Assembly (NCBI RefSeq): GCF_964340395.1
Contig: NC_135549.1
Location: 33,154,832 to 33,174,831, forward strand
From: Glandiceps talaboti
Taxonomy: Eukaryota > Hemichordata > Enteropneusta > Spengelidae
Reading direction: 5' to 3'
Length of the DNA stretch: 20,000 nucleotides
This document shows, in pieces, positions 19,844 through 20,000 of this stretch; positions within the stretch are counted from its first letter, which is position 1; each line of letters opens with the position of its first letter. Under the pieces are notes generated by a model, which saw nothing but the letters and a program-made list of their open reading frames with translations, made no database searches and was not told the origin of the DNA. The translations under genes were made by a program, and so were the position numbers.

Positions 19844-20000
19844 CTGGAGTATTAAATAACAATAACATCCACTAATTTAGAATTTAGTAACTTCAAACTT
19901 TCTAATCTTTTAACATGACTTTGAAAGTTGGGTTATAGATTGGCATTTTATGGTTCTCTTCATTTCTCATTGTAATAAATGCAGTGATGGCCGGTCAGTC
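19844..20000. other. Intron upstream of exon a, partial
   Basis: The last 157 bp hold the exon a acceptor (minus-strand ACTCCAG) and AT-rich intron. I searched the minus strand for the preceding PTP exon (an INASF-type motif) and did not find it here. Confidence 0.6.

Overview
This window is animal (metazoan) nuclear DNA. It holds the middle of one protein-coding gene on the minus strand, broken up by introns that consist mostly of tandem repeats. Six exons can be read, running from high to low coordinates. They join with intact frame and canonical GT-AG borders into 726 nt (242 codons) of a tyrosine phosphatase catalytic domain. Diagnostic features are the YIASQGPL motif, DFWRMVWEQ, the WPD loop (TAWPDHG), the catalytic P-loop ([10 protein letters not shown]) and the Q-loop glutamine (QTEDQY). 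The wording around them ([34 protein letters not shown]) is that of the first (D1) domain of the R5 receptor-type phosphatases, the PTPRG/PTPRZ1 family. The start of D1 and the ectodomain lie beyond position 20000. The D1/D2 linker, and any D2 domain, lie below position 1.

Layout from high to low coordinate, which is the direction of transcription: exon a (19843-19807, 37 nt); intron with a 45-bp array; exon b (17689-17592); intron with a 58-bp array; exon c (16965-16831); intron with a 28-bp array split by a ~1.1 kb inverted-repeat DNA transposon; exon d (14715-14558, WPD loop); an 11.8 kb intron filled by a 9.2 kb array of 47-55 bp units plus a 34-bp array; exon e (2751-2616, P-loop); intron with a 38-bp array on its donor side and a 31-bp array on its acceptor side; exon f (862-701); and a partial intron with a 37-bp array reaching the window edge. 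Tandem repeats make up about three quarters of the window and coding sequence under 4%. All six introns seen carry at least one minisatellite, and each array has a different unit.

The most interesting signal is at the splice sites. The 38-bp array repeats the last 12 nt of exon e together with its 5' splice site, giving 14 extra copies of the donor inside the intron. The 31-bp array at the other end of the same intron starts on the first bases of exon f and contains two exact copies of the true 3' splice site. Thus both repeats appear to have grown out of exon-intron junctions. From memory, amphioxus introns have been described with minisatellites at exon-intron borders ('mirages'), so a cephalochordate is a reasonable guess for the source. 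The sequence itself shows only that this is an AT-rich animal genome, probably an invertebrate.

The long open frames at 17640-19531 and the short ones inside the arrays are by-products of repeat periodicity. No RNA gene, CRISPR array or second protein gene is supported.
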